From: Mercenaria mercenaria
Taxonomy: Eukaryota; Mollusca; Bivalvia; Venerida; Veneridae
Length of the DNA stretch: 64,000 nt
Assembly (NCBI RefSeq): GCF_021730395.1
Contig: NC_069368.1
Location: 18,618,001 to 18,682,000, forward strand
Direction: 5' to 3'
Numbering within the stretch: the stretch's first letter is position 1; each line of letters opens with the position of its first letter. Made by a program: the position numbers and the translations under genes. Below the pieces are notes generated by a model that was not told the origin of the DNA, did not search any database, and worked only from the letters and a program-made list of their open reading frames with translations. Below are positions 33,766 to 43,869 of the stretch, one piece after another.

Positions 33766-34199
33766 TTACATTCGCGGATGACCTGATGAATAAACTAAAG
33801 AGTTTCAATCACAGTTTTAAGATAGAAAATATAAGCTATAGTTGTCCGTCCCTAGGGCATTGGCCTTATTTCCTTAACAAAAGACGGATTTGACAATTTT
33901 ATGAACCTATGCCATCAAATTTCATTAATAGAAAGATACTAATACAACTTATCTAAGATGCTGCTGGGTTTAATTAAGTAAATGTGCGAGAGAAAAAAGA
34001 ACATGAGTAATGAGACTTGTGTGATTAAACGACTTATCGAGTTCATCAAAGCAGATTGTGGAATTCGCGATGAAGGATTGTATGTATTCACAATAAAACG
34101 TTAACATCAATTAATTGTACATTCAAGGGCACTGTACAGATGTGAGCTGTGGCCACACACATACAGTCTCTCGAACGCGAACACAGATAATGCGTGAAC

Positions 34200-34476
34200 T
34201 ATACACAGTCTCTTCCAATCAGAATTCGCACGTGCATTGCACTAGCTAGGTCTTTTCATGGATTTTATTCATAGGAATGATACCAAATGAAAGTGAAAAA
34301 GAGAAACGAAAGTTACTATGCTTTGGAAGAGAGTGTAACCTTGATGATACAAAATGTGTTAAAGTATTATTGGCTCAAAGACTTGTAAAATCTATCAACA
34401 ATCCGCGTCAGGTGCACTCATGCCAGAATATATTATATAATTTTGCCAATTATTATACAAACCTTCAATCTGACTA
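34200..34476 (+). pseudogene. decayed LINE-type fragment, paralogous copy
   Basis: Matches 30550-30858 within the downstream unit: PNESEKEKRKLLCFGRECNL, DDTKCVKVLLAQRLV, INNPRQ. The upstream part is broken by indels relative to the other copy. Same caveat on identity. Confidence 0.35.
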
Positions 34477-34601
34477 AAGTACTCTTCCAAATGAAGACCT
34501 GAGAATGACCCATTCACATTCATCTTTCTGTATATTTGGATATTTGGGTCGTCAGAACGAGTCTATCAATAGCACGTCTTCAGATCCAAAGCGTAGCATT
34601 A

Positions 34602-34645
34602 ACTGGTCGCAAACCCACTATGTTGGTTTTCTCATGGCGCGGCTC
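34602..34645 (-). repeat. family A element, terminal fragment
   Basis: CTGGTCGCAAACCCACTATG followed by TTGGTTTTCTCATGGCGCGGCTC, the right end only, inside the downstream unit of the segmental duplication. Confidence 0.75.
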
Positions 34646-35207
34646 ATTTACCTTATTGTGGGACGGCGGTTCTTCTGCTAAGTACGTTATTTTTTTTCCA
34701 AGAAAAACTAACATATATTGTGTTGAATGTAACTTAAATACTGAATATATTGTTGAACTTCTGCTTATGTATTTTGTAAAAAAATGTCACATAAGATATA
34801 AGTTATAGTTAAACGTAGCACATATATCTAGGTAACGTTGGTTATACTAGTACACGATTCTGTGCAAGGAAGCCACGAGATCAGATCAATGAAATGATAT
34901 CAGGACTAATTTCATTTGAAATGGATGATATTCAGGAGTAGCATGTTTCAAGTCTCTTTAAAGACACATATATTTTGGAGAAAGTTCACTGCTTTGTTTA
35001 TCGTTGATTATACATTTTGCATATATAATTGCATAACAATTTACTGGTATTAAAATTTTGTTATGTCTGTTTTGTATGTACTTTGATGCATAAAACATGG
35101 AAATAATGAAACATGTCCGTTATCTTTTAATGAAAAAGAACTCAGACCTGTCGCAGTTTTCGTCCCAAGTACAGAAACTGCAGTTTCATCTGTTAAAAAG
35201 TTTCTTT

Positions 35208-35466
35208 GAGCCGCGCCATGAGAAAACCAACATAGTGCGTTTACGACCAGCATGGATCCAGACCAGCCTGGTCAGGATCCATGCTGTCCGCTAACAGTTT
35301 CTTAAATTGCAGTAGGCATTGAAAGCGAACAGCATGGATCCTGACCAGACTGCGCGGCTTTGAGAGCGAACAGCGTGGATCCTGACCAGACTGCGCGGAT
35401 GCGCAGGCTGGTCTGGATCCATGCTGGTCGCAAATGCACTATGTTGGTTTTCTCATGGTGCGGCTC
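35208..35466. repeat. family A element, full copy with internal duplication
   Basis: GAGCCGCGCCATGAG to TCATGGTGCGGCTC. A short repeat of GAGCGAACAGCGTGGATCCT near 35367 makes it longer than the other copies. It interrupts the downstream segmental unit. Confidence 0.85.
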
Positions 35467-36121
35467 AGATAAATTTTGTAAAATACCTTATGGTCTGCTG
35501 TGTCATACAAGTCATTCTTTTAGTCTCGGTTTATTTTTTCTCTCGGTCTGATATTAAAATAGAGAATGAATAAAGCATATTTTATGAAGAGATAAAAAAA
35601 ATGGACTGGCATTAGTCATTAGTGTCCTTTTAAATAAATATCTCAGCTATAAAAGGCTCTTTAAAAGAGTACTTTCTGAAAATGTTTACATTCTCTCTGA
35701 GAGAAAAGGGTTTTCTGATAAAATGTCAGTGTTTGTATGAAGAAAGAAAAACACATCATCATTGCTTACTTGATCTCAACAGACTTTGTAAGTCTAGAAT
35801 TCAACAAGCGCATTTTGAAAATAATCTCTTGCGAAAAAATAGTATCATTTATTTCTCAAAATATCCAGCCACTATTCTATGTAACAACTTTTCCTCCCAT
35901 GAGAACTGATCCATATTTAACGGTTTTCTCAAAACATTGTATACGATAATATTCCTTAGGTAATACTGCAGATTCAATTTATCAGTCTACATTGATTTCA
36001 CGAACGCCAGTATATAGATTGAAGGTATCATTAATGATAACTTTTTTATCTGTACAAGCGGCGCGAGAAGATATGCAATACTATCACAAGTCGACCGATA
36101 AACCGTTGCTCCGTACGTTTC

Positions 36122-36586
36122 ATTAAAGACCCACCGCAAAATAAAAAAAATGTGTGTGTTTATACAATCATGATTTGCATGAACGCGCCGAGAAATACAA
36201 GTATCTAATTATAAACTGACAGTGTCAAATATTCGACCAAGATAATCAATGTGTTTAATCACGGTCACTCAAAATTCATTTTTGAAAGACCCTGGTTTAT
36301 TGTCTAATTATTTTGTTGAATTAATGGATCATTATGCAGTGCATTAAATGTTTAGTTATATTTTGACCACATTTTGTTACATAGTGTAAGATAGTTACTA
36401 ATGTATGTTTTTTAAACTGTACTGAAAAGAAACTGACTGAATTATTAAGTAGATTAAGTTGTGAATACACATTGATTCAGGAAGGTCGTAAATTGCCCAC
36501 CTATCGTATTGAATTATCAAAATAATTTTCATCTAGTTTAAGTGGAGTGGGAAAAGTAGATAATTAGGCTGTGGTGGGTCTTTAAT
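36122..36586. mobile_element. MITE with ATTAAAGACCCACC inverted ends
   Basis: Left ATTAAAGACCCACCGCA, right GTGGTGGGTCTTTAAT; 465 bp, no coding capacity. It directly abuts the end of the downstream duplicated unit. Confidence 0.75.
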
Positions 36587-36589
36587 CCA

Positions 36590-38200
36590 ATTCTTTCATA
36601 GACTGTTATATTGTGCATTAAAAGAATCTGTATGTTCAAATAATTTCGGTCGAGAGATTTTATCAAACTTGGCGGGGAGTATTAAATAAATGGGTTATTA
36701 TCTTTTTACTTTTGTTGTTGTTTTCTTTTAACATAAATATTCGAAATGTGTCTGAAAATAATGAATCCAATCTGATATAAAGTTTCTCTTATCTTGTATA
36801 GAGCGTTTGTTTTAAAGCGGGTTTTTCACAAATTACGTTAAAGTTACCATCGCTACAACTTTATGACTTTAAAATTTCAGGATATTCCTCTTAAACAATC
36901 GATGCTTTTCATCGACAAATATTTACTCGATTTTATTTCCGTTATAGAAATACTAGTAGATAAAATCTATATTTAGTTAACAGTTAAATAAAATCGGTAT
37001 TGTTGATGTGTAAACGCTAATTTACTTCTCAGTTTCTAAACGTTATGTGAAACCGAAATTGTTAGTTTTCACTTTAATGCCAGATACCATCTTTTGAATA
37101 GATAGCGGCTCACATACAGCCTCAGACATGGCTCGAACCTTCGGCCTCCTGGTCGCGACAAAACTGCCTTATCAATTCGGCCACAACTGCCACAACTGCC
37201 ACAACAGCTTAGAATGAATTATTTCAAGTTACTGTAAAAGCATATATTTTCGCTGTGTCAAAATATCGCGAAATCGAAATTTTGAGTATGTTCGCGAGGA
37301 TTACTACTCACGAAATGTCTCCTCTGTATTTTTTACTTCAAAAGGGAATATGAACTGGCACAGTATCATCAAGAAGATGCAAGGAAAATTTTTAAGACAA
37401 AACACAGAAATCTTGAGAAAATGAACAGTAACTATGCAAAGGTTAATTATATCTGAATTTCAGACTCAATTTAATAATATTTTAGTGAAGATGAGCACTG
37501 TATATCTTTTAAACGTTATGGAGTCGTTCAAAATAAATGTTAGCATCCATTTGTTAACGAGATGCTTGAAAGACAATCGTAAGGATTCGTGTTTGCTTTT
37601 CTGATCATATCATAGACTTTTCACTTGTACCGAAACGTAAGCTGTATCTCTAAATAAAACATCTATTAGGGTTATAAAGTAGTAACACGATTATGATGTA
37701 AACAACCATTTTGATAAAATACCTCATCTTCTTTTTTAAAAATATTATTGGTTTATCCGAGAGATCCGCTTTAATTCTACTAAACACAGATGCTAACCGA
37801 TTAGGGCCATTTTGATAACTTTTAAATGATAATAAGTCAGTATCTTAGAAACAAATTTTATTTCCATTACATTTATCTGGCATTCCAATGATACGATGGT
37901 CCCATTACGCAAACATTTTGTACGGTTGTGATTGGCTAGACTTCTTGTTTCTATCAGATTTGCTCTCTTTCAAGCTTTAAATTTAGAAGTTTATCAATTT
38001 GAGTGCAAGCTAACTGAAGGTTGGAATAAGACTTTGGCTAGATTTTTTATTTCTCGTTTCAAAACTATGCAACTCACGTTTTATGGCAATACTTCGGTTA
38101 TAAATGAATAGATTTTGTAAAATAACGACCGCTATGAAATAAAGATCCTATGTGATTTGAAGAATAAATAACTATCCTCGACATACCTACATCACTTTCA
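36590..38200. other. upstream region of the SLC5 gene
   Basis: AT-rich. Apart from the tRNA-like relic at 37103-37200 and a TTCGCG-type repeat at 37224-37325 I see nothing firm, and no convincing TATA box close to the SLC5 start. Confidence 0.4.
37103..37200 (-). repeat. tRNA-derived SINE head or tRNA relic
   Basis: The reverse strand reads TGGCCGAATTGATAAGG (A box, 37167-37183) and GGTTCGAGCC (B box, 37130-37139), matching the A/B boxes of the SINE at 47477. The ends do not form an acceptor stem. Confidence 0.55.
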
Positions 38201-38210
38201 AGCAGGAAAA

Positions 38211-40070
38211 ATGGCCGCAATAAAACAGACATTTACCATCGTTGACTACATTGTTTTTTCGCTAACAGTGCTGGCTTCGGTAGCTATTGGAATATACTTT
38301 GCTATAGCTGGACGAAAAAAGAATACAACTTTAAACTACTTCCATGGAGACCGGAAGTTGAAATATGGACCGGTAGCGTTATCCCTCGTAGTGACATTTC
38401 AGTCCTCCATAATGCTTCTTGGATTTCCGGCGGAAGTGTACTTATTCGGATACATGATTTGTTTGTTTAATGTGGGGCAGTGTGCGGCAATCTACGTCGC
38501 CACTAGAATAGTTGTTCCTCTCATGTACCCATTGAAAATAACCAGTGTTTATCACTATCTACAACTAAGGTATGGCAACAACAGTGTTAGAATACTTAGT
38601 GTAACTATAGGGATCATATCCCAGAGTATATATATGGGGATCGTACTGCTAGGACCCGCAATAGCTCTCCAGTCGGTGACGAAAGTGCCCGTATGGGCTT
38701 CCATCATAGGTATTGCCGCTGCAGCAGTTATCTACACGTCAATCGGAGGAATTCTCGCCGTTATATGGACTGATGTTTTGCAATGTGTAATAATAATTGT
38801 GGGAATCGTGTCTACGTTGATAAAAGGTACTGTAGACACGGGCGGTGTTCAAGTTGTCTTCAAGGAGAATATAAAAACTGGGCGACTCGATATATTCGAC
38901 TTTAATCCAAATCCTACTGTTCGGCATACGTTCTGGACAGTTTTGATTGGTTCGTTTGTCGGCTCATTTTCCTTAACGTTAAGTCAGTCAACTATACAAA
39001 GATTTAACTCGACTCCTACCATCGGAGATGCTAAGAAGGTCATGTATATTGCGGGACCAGTATTTATACTTATGCAAACGATGTCGATGTCGGTGGGATT
39101 AGTTTGTTTCGCATATTACACCGTGAATGCTTGTGATCCAATTTCTTCCGGACGTATTCGTAACCCTAACCAAATCGTTCCGTACATGATCGCAGAAATA
39201 TTCAGTGACTACCCAGGCCTCTCGGGCCTGTTTATTTCGGCTTTATTCAGTGCCTCACTTAGTACTTTGTCATCCATTTTAGCAGGTCTCTCTGCAGTGA
39301 CTATCGAAGATTTTATTCGGCCACATTTTACTCTATCTGACAGCATTCTTACCGTGCTTGCTAAGATTGTGGTAGTTGCATTCGGTGGAATTGGGATCGC
39401 CGTTGCCTTTACACTCAGCCAGCTTGAGGGATCTCTGACCCAGATTTTGTTCAGCATTATGGGAGCTGCGACAGGACCTTTGGTTGGTATCTTCTTTCTG
39501 TCTATGTTCTTCCGAAAGGCTACAGACAAAGGGGCAATCATTGGCGGGGTAGCCGGGATTGTGTTTACATTCTGGATATGTATTGGATCAACTGTATCAC
39601 GTGACATACCACGTACCAAACCGTTACCACTTCCACCAACTGTCTCGTGTATTGGTAATACTTCAAGAATTACGAACACAAGTCTTCCGTTAAATAATGT
39701 AACGTTGGATCTAACGACAAGATATTCTGCTAATATCACTGACTTCTCGACAAAACCGGAAGTGATCTCAAATTTAACAACGGCAACCGGGTATAACGTC
39801 AGTCAAGACAAAAGTGTGAAAGGAATAGGGAAGCTTTATACCCTGTCCTATGCTTTATTTTCTACAGTTGGAACATTATTTACACTTTTTGTAGGAATTT
39901 GTGCGAGTTTAATTACATATAAAAACGAAAGGGACAAGCCTGATCCAAAATATATGTTGCCACTGTTTGCAAATATATGCTGTTGCTTTGCAAAACTTAC
40001 TCGTGGCATTCAAACGAAAGATTCGGAAAGTAAAACAACTGATGAAAAAGTCAGAAAATCGCTTCTTTGA
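38211..40070 (+). CDS. SLC5-family sodium/solute cotransporter (SMCT/SMVT-like), intronless
   Basis: 619 residues in one uninterrupted frame; the start AAAATGGCC has a good context (A at -3, G at +4). It should import a small organic solute with Na+ across the plasma membrane. Visible features: about 13 hydrophobic segments, GGILAVIWTDVLQ (residues about 178-190), and the sodium-site helix ALFSASLSTLSSILAGLSAV (about 343-362) followed by EDF. An extracellular loop at about 470-540 carries six N-X-S/T sites. A short charged cytoplasmic tail follows. Length and motifs fit the SLC5A5/6/8/12 branch (iodide, multivitamin, monocarboxylate transporters); the substrate cannot be read from sequence. 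Animal members usually have many introns, so a single exon suggests a retrocopy or an intronless lineage. No frame damage is seen. Confidence 0.93.
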   Translation: MAAIKQTFTIVDYIVFSLTVLASVAIGIYFAIAGRKKNTTLNYFHGDRKLKYGPVALSLVVTFQSSIMLLGFPAEVYLFGYMICLFNVGQCAAIYVATRIVVPLMYPLKITSVYHYLQLRYGNNSVRILSVTIGIISQSIYMGIVLLGPAIALQSVTKVPVWASIIGIAAAAVIYTSIGGILAVIWTDVLQCVIIIVGIVSTLIKGTVDTGGVQVVFKENIKTGRLDIFDFNPNPTVRHTFWTVLIGSFVGSFSLTLSQSTIQRFNSTPTIGDAKKVMYIAGPVFILMQTMSMSVGLVCFAYYTVNACDPISSGRIRNPNQIVPYMIAEIFSDYPGLSGLFISALFSASLSTLSSILAGLSAVTIEDFIRPHFTLSDSILTVLAKIVVVAFGGIGIAVAFTLSQLEGSLTQILFSIMGAATGPLVGIFFLSMFFRKATDKGAIIGGVAGIVFTFWICIGSTVSRDIPRTKPLPLPPTVSCIGNTSRITNTSLPLNNVTLDLTTRYSANITDFSTKPEVISNLTTATGYNVSQDKSVKGIGKLYTLSYALFSTVGTLFTLFVGICASLITYKNERDKPDPKYMLPLFANICCCFAKLTRGIQTKDSESKTTDEKVRKSLL

Positions 40071-40213
40071 AAGCATTTATCGGTGTAAATATCTTTTATT
40101 TGTTATACACAACAAATGTTCCTACGCGAAACTAAAATATCTTTAAAAAGGACATAATGACTTTGATTATAATGTGACTTTCACATATTTTACTATGACT
40201 ATAAAATACATTA

Positions 40214-40351
40214 GAGCCGCACCATGAGAAAACCAACATAGTGGCTTTGCGACCAGCATGGATCCAGACAAGCCTCTGCGCGGATGCGCAGGCTGGTCTG
40301 GATCCATGCTGGTCGCAAAGCCACTATGTTGGTTTTCTCATGGCGCGGCTC
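40214..40351. repeat. family A element, compact single hairpin in SLC5 3' flank
   Basis: 138 bp: arms of about 65 bases, nearly perfectly complementary, from GAGCCGCACCATGAG to TCATGGCGCGGCTC, with almost no loop (GCGCGGATGCGC). The middle of the usual 235-bp element is missing. It lies 144 bases past the SLC5 stop and before a poly(A) signal at 40464. Confidence 0.88.
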
Positions 40352-40463
40352 ATTTATTTCTTATTTGCGGTGATCTACATGATAAGAAAAGCACGTCATT
40401 CAATATTGCACATGAATTTTTACCGTTAGAGTCATAAAGGGAGGTAAAACATTCTGCTATGTA

Positions 40464-40469
40464 AATAAA
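40464..40469 (+). terminator. candidate poly(A) signal of the SLC5 gene
   Basis: First AATAAA after the stop, 394 bases downstream. If used, the 3' untranslated region includes the 138-bp hairpin at 40214-40351. Confidence 0.4.
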
Positions 40470-40806
40470 AAATTCATACCTACGCCATCAATGAAAATAA
40501 TACAACTGCATGGTTTTCACTCGGTGATATTCCCGTCTTTAATGAACAGAAATTGATATCCTATGTACGTGATTGCCCGATTAAACTTTATTGAAATTTT
40601 AAAACGTAATGCTAACAGTAAGGTTACACATTCAGTGGGATATAGCCAAAATATCAAGGTTGCGATTTAGAAGATATGTTAAGTGTATAATAATATCTAA
40701 ATTTCAATGAAATTCTATCAAGTTTTCATTTCTTTTCAGAAGGGTGGCATATAATTTTCGTTAATTCTATTAAATTTAAGAGGTGTTGTGATACAGACAT
40801 TTTTTT

Positions 40807-40849
40807 AGCTCGACTATTCAAAGAATAAGTAGAGCTATCCTACTCACCA

Positions 40850-40885
<36 letters not shown>

Positions 40886-42210
40886 TGGCGTCGGCGTCAC
40901 ACCTTGGGTTAAGTTTTTCTTACCAGTCCACATTTTGACAAAGTCTTTTGAGATAAAGCTTTGAAACTTTCAACACTTGTTTACCATCATCATGGCCAGT
41001 TATAGGCAAGAGCACATAACTCAATCAAGGATTTTGGCTGAATTATGGCCCCTTTTGACTTAGAAATCATGGTTAAGTTTTTCGTACCAGTTCATATTTT
41101 GACAAAGTCTTTTGAGATAAAGCTTTGAAACTTTCAATATTTGTTTACCATCACCATGTCCAGTTATAGGCAAGAGCACATAACTCCATCAAGGATTTTA
41201 GCTGAATTATGGCCCTTTTTGACTTAGAAATCTGGGTTAATATTTCGTACCAGTTCATATTTTTACAGTTTTTTGAGATAAAGCTTTGAAACTTTCAACT
41301 CATGTTTACCATCACCATGTCCAGTTATAGGCAAGAGTACATAATTCCATCAAGGATTTTGGCTGAATTATGGCCCCTTTTGACTTAGAAATCATGGTTA
41401 AGTTTTTCGTACCAGTTCATATTTTGACAAAGTCTTTTGAGATAAAGCTTTGAAACTTTCAATACTTGTTTACCATCACCATGTCCAGTTATAGGCAAGA
41501 GCACATAACTCCATCAAGGATTTTGGCTGAATTATGGCCCTTTTTGACTTAGACACCTGGGTTAATATTTCGTACCAGTTCATATTTTGACAAAGTCTTT
41601 TGAGATAAAGCATTGAAACTTTCAACACCTGTTTACCATCACCATGTCCAGTTATAGGCAAGAGTACATAACTCCATCAAGGATTTTGGCTGAATTATGG
41701 CCCCTTTTGACTTAGAAATCTTGGTTAAGTTTTTCGTACCAGTTCATGTTTTTTGTAAAGTGTTTGACATATGGCTTTGAAACTTTTATCACTTGTTTAG
41801 TATAATAGCCTCTATCTGTAGGAAAGAGAACATAACTCTGTCATCTATTTTGGCTGAATTATGGTCCTTTTTGGATTTTGAAATTGGTTCTGTTTTCATA
41901 CAAGTCCATGTTTTGTCAAAACTATTTGACATATGGCTTTTAAACTTTGAACGCTTGTTTATCATTATGATTTCCATCTGTAGGCAAGAGTACATAACAA
42001 TTTTGACTGAATTATGGCCCTTTTTGGACTTTGAAATTGGCTCATATATTGCCATTTAGTGCAAGACTTATCGAAATCAAAGTAATACAGGAACATTGTT
42101 TGCCTAATCTATTGATTTCTTTTGTCTGAATATCCGTGGAAATATTTTGACCCCATTCTTCAGTCAATTCTTCGAATAGTCGAGCGCGCTGTCATCAGAC
42201 AGCTCTTGTT
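40807..42210 (+). repeat. AGCTCGACTATTC-ended tandem-repeat element with dimeric higher-order pattern
   Basis: Left end AGCTCGACTATTCAAAGAAT, then a (GTCGGC)n run, then about seven monomers of about 163 bp. Their GTTA start words lie at 40908, 41072, 41236, 41397, 41561 and 41724. The inverted right end CTTCGAATAGTCGAGC is near 42170. Monomers alternate between GTTAAGTTTTTCGTACC and GTTAATATTTCGTACC starts. Non-coding; a type common in bivalves from memory. Confidence 0.8.
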
Positions 42211-42387
42211 TTCTAAACGCTCAAGCCATGTAACGCTTCATATAGAAGATGTGCGGCAATTTATTTTCTTTTAGGTATGAGTACAATATTGGACTTGATA
42301 GCCGAGCACGGCTAATTGAACATTGCCAAACCCAAAATGCCTCCCCCGTCCAAAACTCCCCGCCGTGCCAAGGTACCAGAAGAGCCG

Positions 42388-42410
42388 CCCCCCCCCCCCC
42401 CCCCCCCCCC
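42388..42410 (+). repeat. 23-base C run
   Basis: Uninterrupted C tract between AGAGCCG and GTTAAC; length is prone to sequencing error. Confidence 0.9.
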
Positions 42411-42950
42411 GTTAACAAAACTACAGGTGACGTATACAAACGTTAAATAAGGGTTTCATCAATGAAAATGTTTTTGTTTTTTCACAGGACAATAATCAAG
42501 GTATTTGTCGTTTTTCATTTGAGTATAGAAACTTTTTACTTAAAAGTTTCTAAATGATTTTCATAACCAAATGAAAGATTCACTTCATATACTTACACTT
42601 TCGTTTTCCTGGAGAACAGTTTTCACCCTTTTCGAAAACGTTTTGAATTGTGAAAAGCAAGAAAAATTTATAGTATTAATGATCATTCTCACAATAAATA
42701 TGTGCTGTTGTATATCGGGTTTTATTACATACTCGTTTCTACTCCCCGTGAAGTTACATTGGTACCGAAAACGTCAATATTTTTCCATATACTGACGCCT
42801 GATTTTGATATCGGGTGCGTGACGTAATTCAATGTGTGTTGTTGCACTATTTTTTCTATTTAGTTCAGTATTGTCAATCCTATTCAGGCTATTGAACAAA
42901 TTCGTGATATTTACATTATTTTTATACGTGTTGATGTGTATGTAATAAAA

Positions 42951-43075
42951 AGGTTATTATCTTTGTATCGGGAAATATGCACTCGTTCTTCAGCGGAAGA
43001 ATATTGCGCTCCTAAAGTCGCGCAATATTTCCACTGAAGAACTCGTGCATATTTCCCGATACAAAGCTAATAACC
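42951..43075. repeat. foldback hairpin, arms about 58 bp
   Basis: AGGTTATTATCTTTGTATCG and GGAAATATGCACTCGTTC on the left, with the reverse complement CGATACAAAGCTAATAACCT on the right; loop about 8 bases. A nearly perfect stem. Confidence 0.85.
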
Positions 43076-43305
43076 TATAACTACTTACCTCTGTATATTA
43101 TACCGGTAGCATAATTTACAAGCTGTATTACAACATGTAAATGGTAAAAAAGCTCGTCAAAGATCATAATCTAAAAATCTCTACGAAAGAACTCTGCATA
43201 AATTCACGTTTCATCAGTCCTATGACCTGTCCATTTTAATACACTTAACGAAACTTCTTACGAAGCTTTCTTCGGTATCCTAGCAAAATCAATGATAAAA
43301 CAAAT

Positions 43306-43472
43306 ATAGTTCAAACTAGGTATCTCGAATTCCAGGGGACCGAGCGTATTAATTTGAGATATCTGAAATTCGCCTTAGAATGATATTTTGTGCACGTGTT
43401 ATGGGATGGGACTTGAAAAATGTATTTCAGATATAAGTAGTTAGAGAAATCGAGTTTCAACTGTAATACATT
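43306..43472. mobile_element. small MITE, weak inverted ends
   Basis: AGTTCAAACTAGGTATCTCG at the left and CGAGTTTCAACTGTAAT at the right are imperfect inverted repeats, with ATATCTGAAATTCG-type words inside. Diverged. Confidence 0.45.
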
Positions 43473-43700
43473 TCTTTTAAATTTCTCACTCATTAAGTAA
43501 AACATATTTTTGATAACGTGTTACTGTCAACACAATCAAGTAAAGTAACGACATCATTTTATTTTATTTTGCATCAGTTACAAAAAATTCATGTAAATGT
43601 CTAAAATCAAGGGAGCTAATTTCATAATAAGGTAAATCAAAATCCCAAATTTATCTTTCACATCTAGAAAACTAATTTTAAATTGGATTTGATATTGGAC

Positions 43701-43868
43701 ATATAAGTCAAATCTGTCTATAAAGACCAGCAGGGGGAGCCAAGGTATGGTCTTTAATCACAGGTTAAAATACACTGTAAATGTCAAAATGGGAAAAGAA
43801 AACATGTAGTTTTTAGAACCACGTGGTCTCTGTTTAGAGGCGGTCTTTAACACAGGTTTGACTGTATC
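43701..43868. mobile_element. small MITE with AGTCAAATCTGTCTATAAAG ends
   Basis: Left ATAAGTCAAATCTGTCTATA, right GGTCTTTAACACAGGTTTG then ACTGTAT, imperfect inverted repeats of about 27 bases. Confidence 0.55.
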
Positions 43869-43869
43869 A

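Larger units (their letters stand above)
32305..36117 (+). repeat. segmental duplication, downstream unit
   Basis: Second unit of the duplication. It lacks the 963-bp foldback element but has about 930 bases of unrelated sequence inserted after GACAAATGTTTTATT (32368-33300) and two family A pieces (34602-34645, 35208-35466). Several scattered substitutions and small indels indicate an old duplication. Confidence 0.8.

Noticed and set aside
39209-39739. 176-codon reverse-strand frame inside the SLC5 gene
   Set aside because: Shadow of a conserved forward coding region; no motif of its own.
40861-40900. (GTCGGC)n run as a regulatory GC element of the SLC5 gene
   Set aside because: It is the normal internal head of the dispersed tandem-repeat element starting at 40807.
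42221-42446. Frames with long Gly or Pro runs near 42388-42410
   Set aside because: Translation of a pure C tract.
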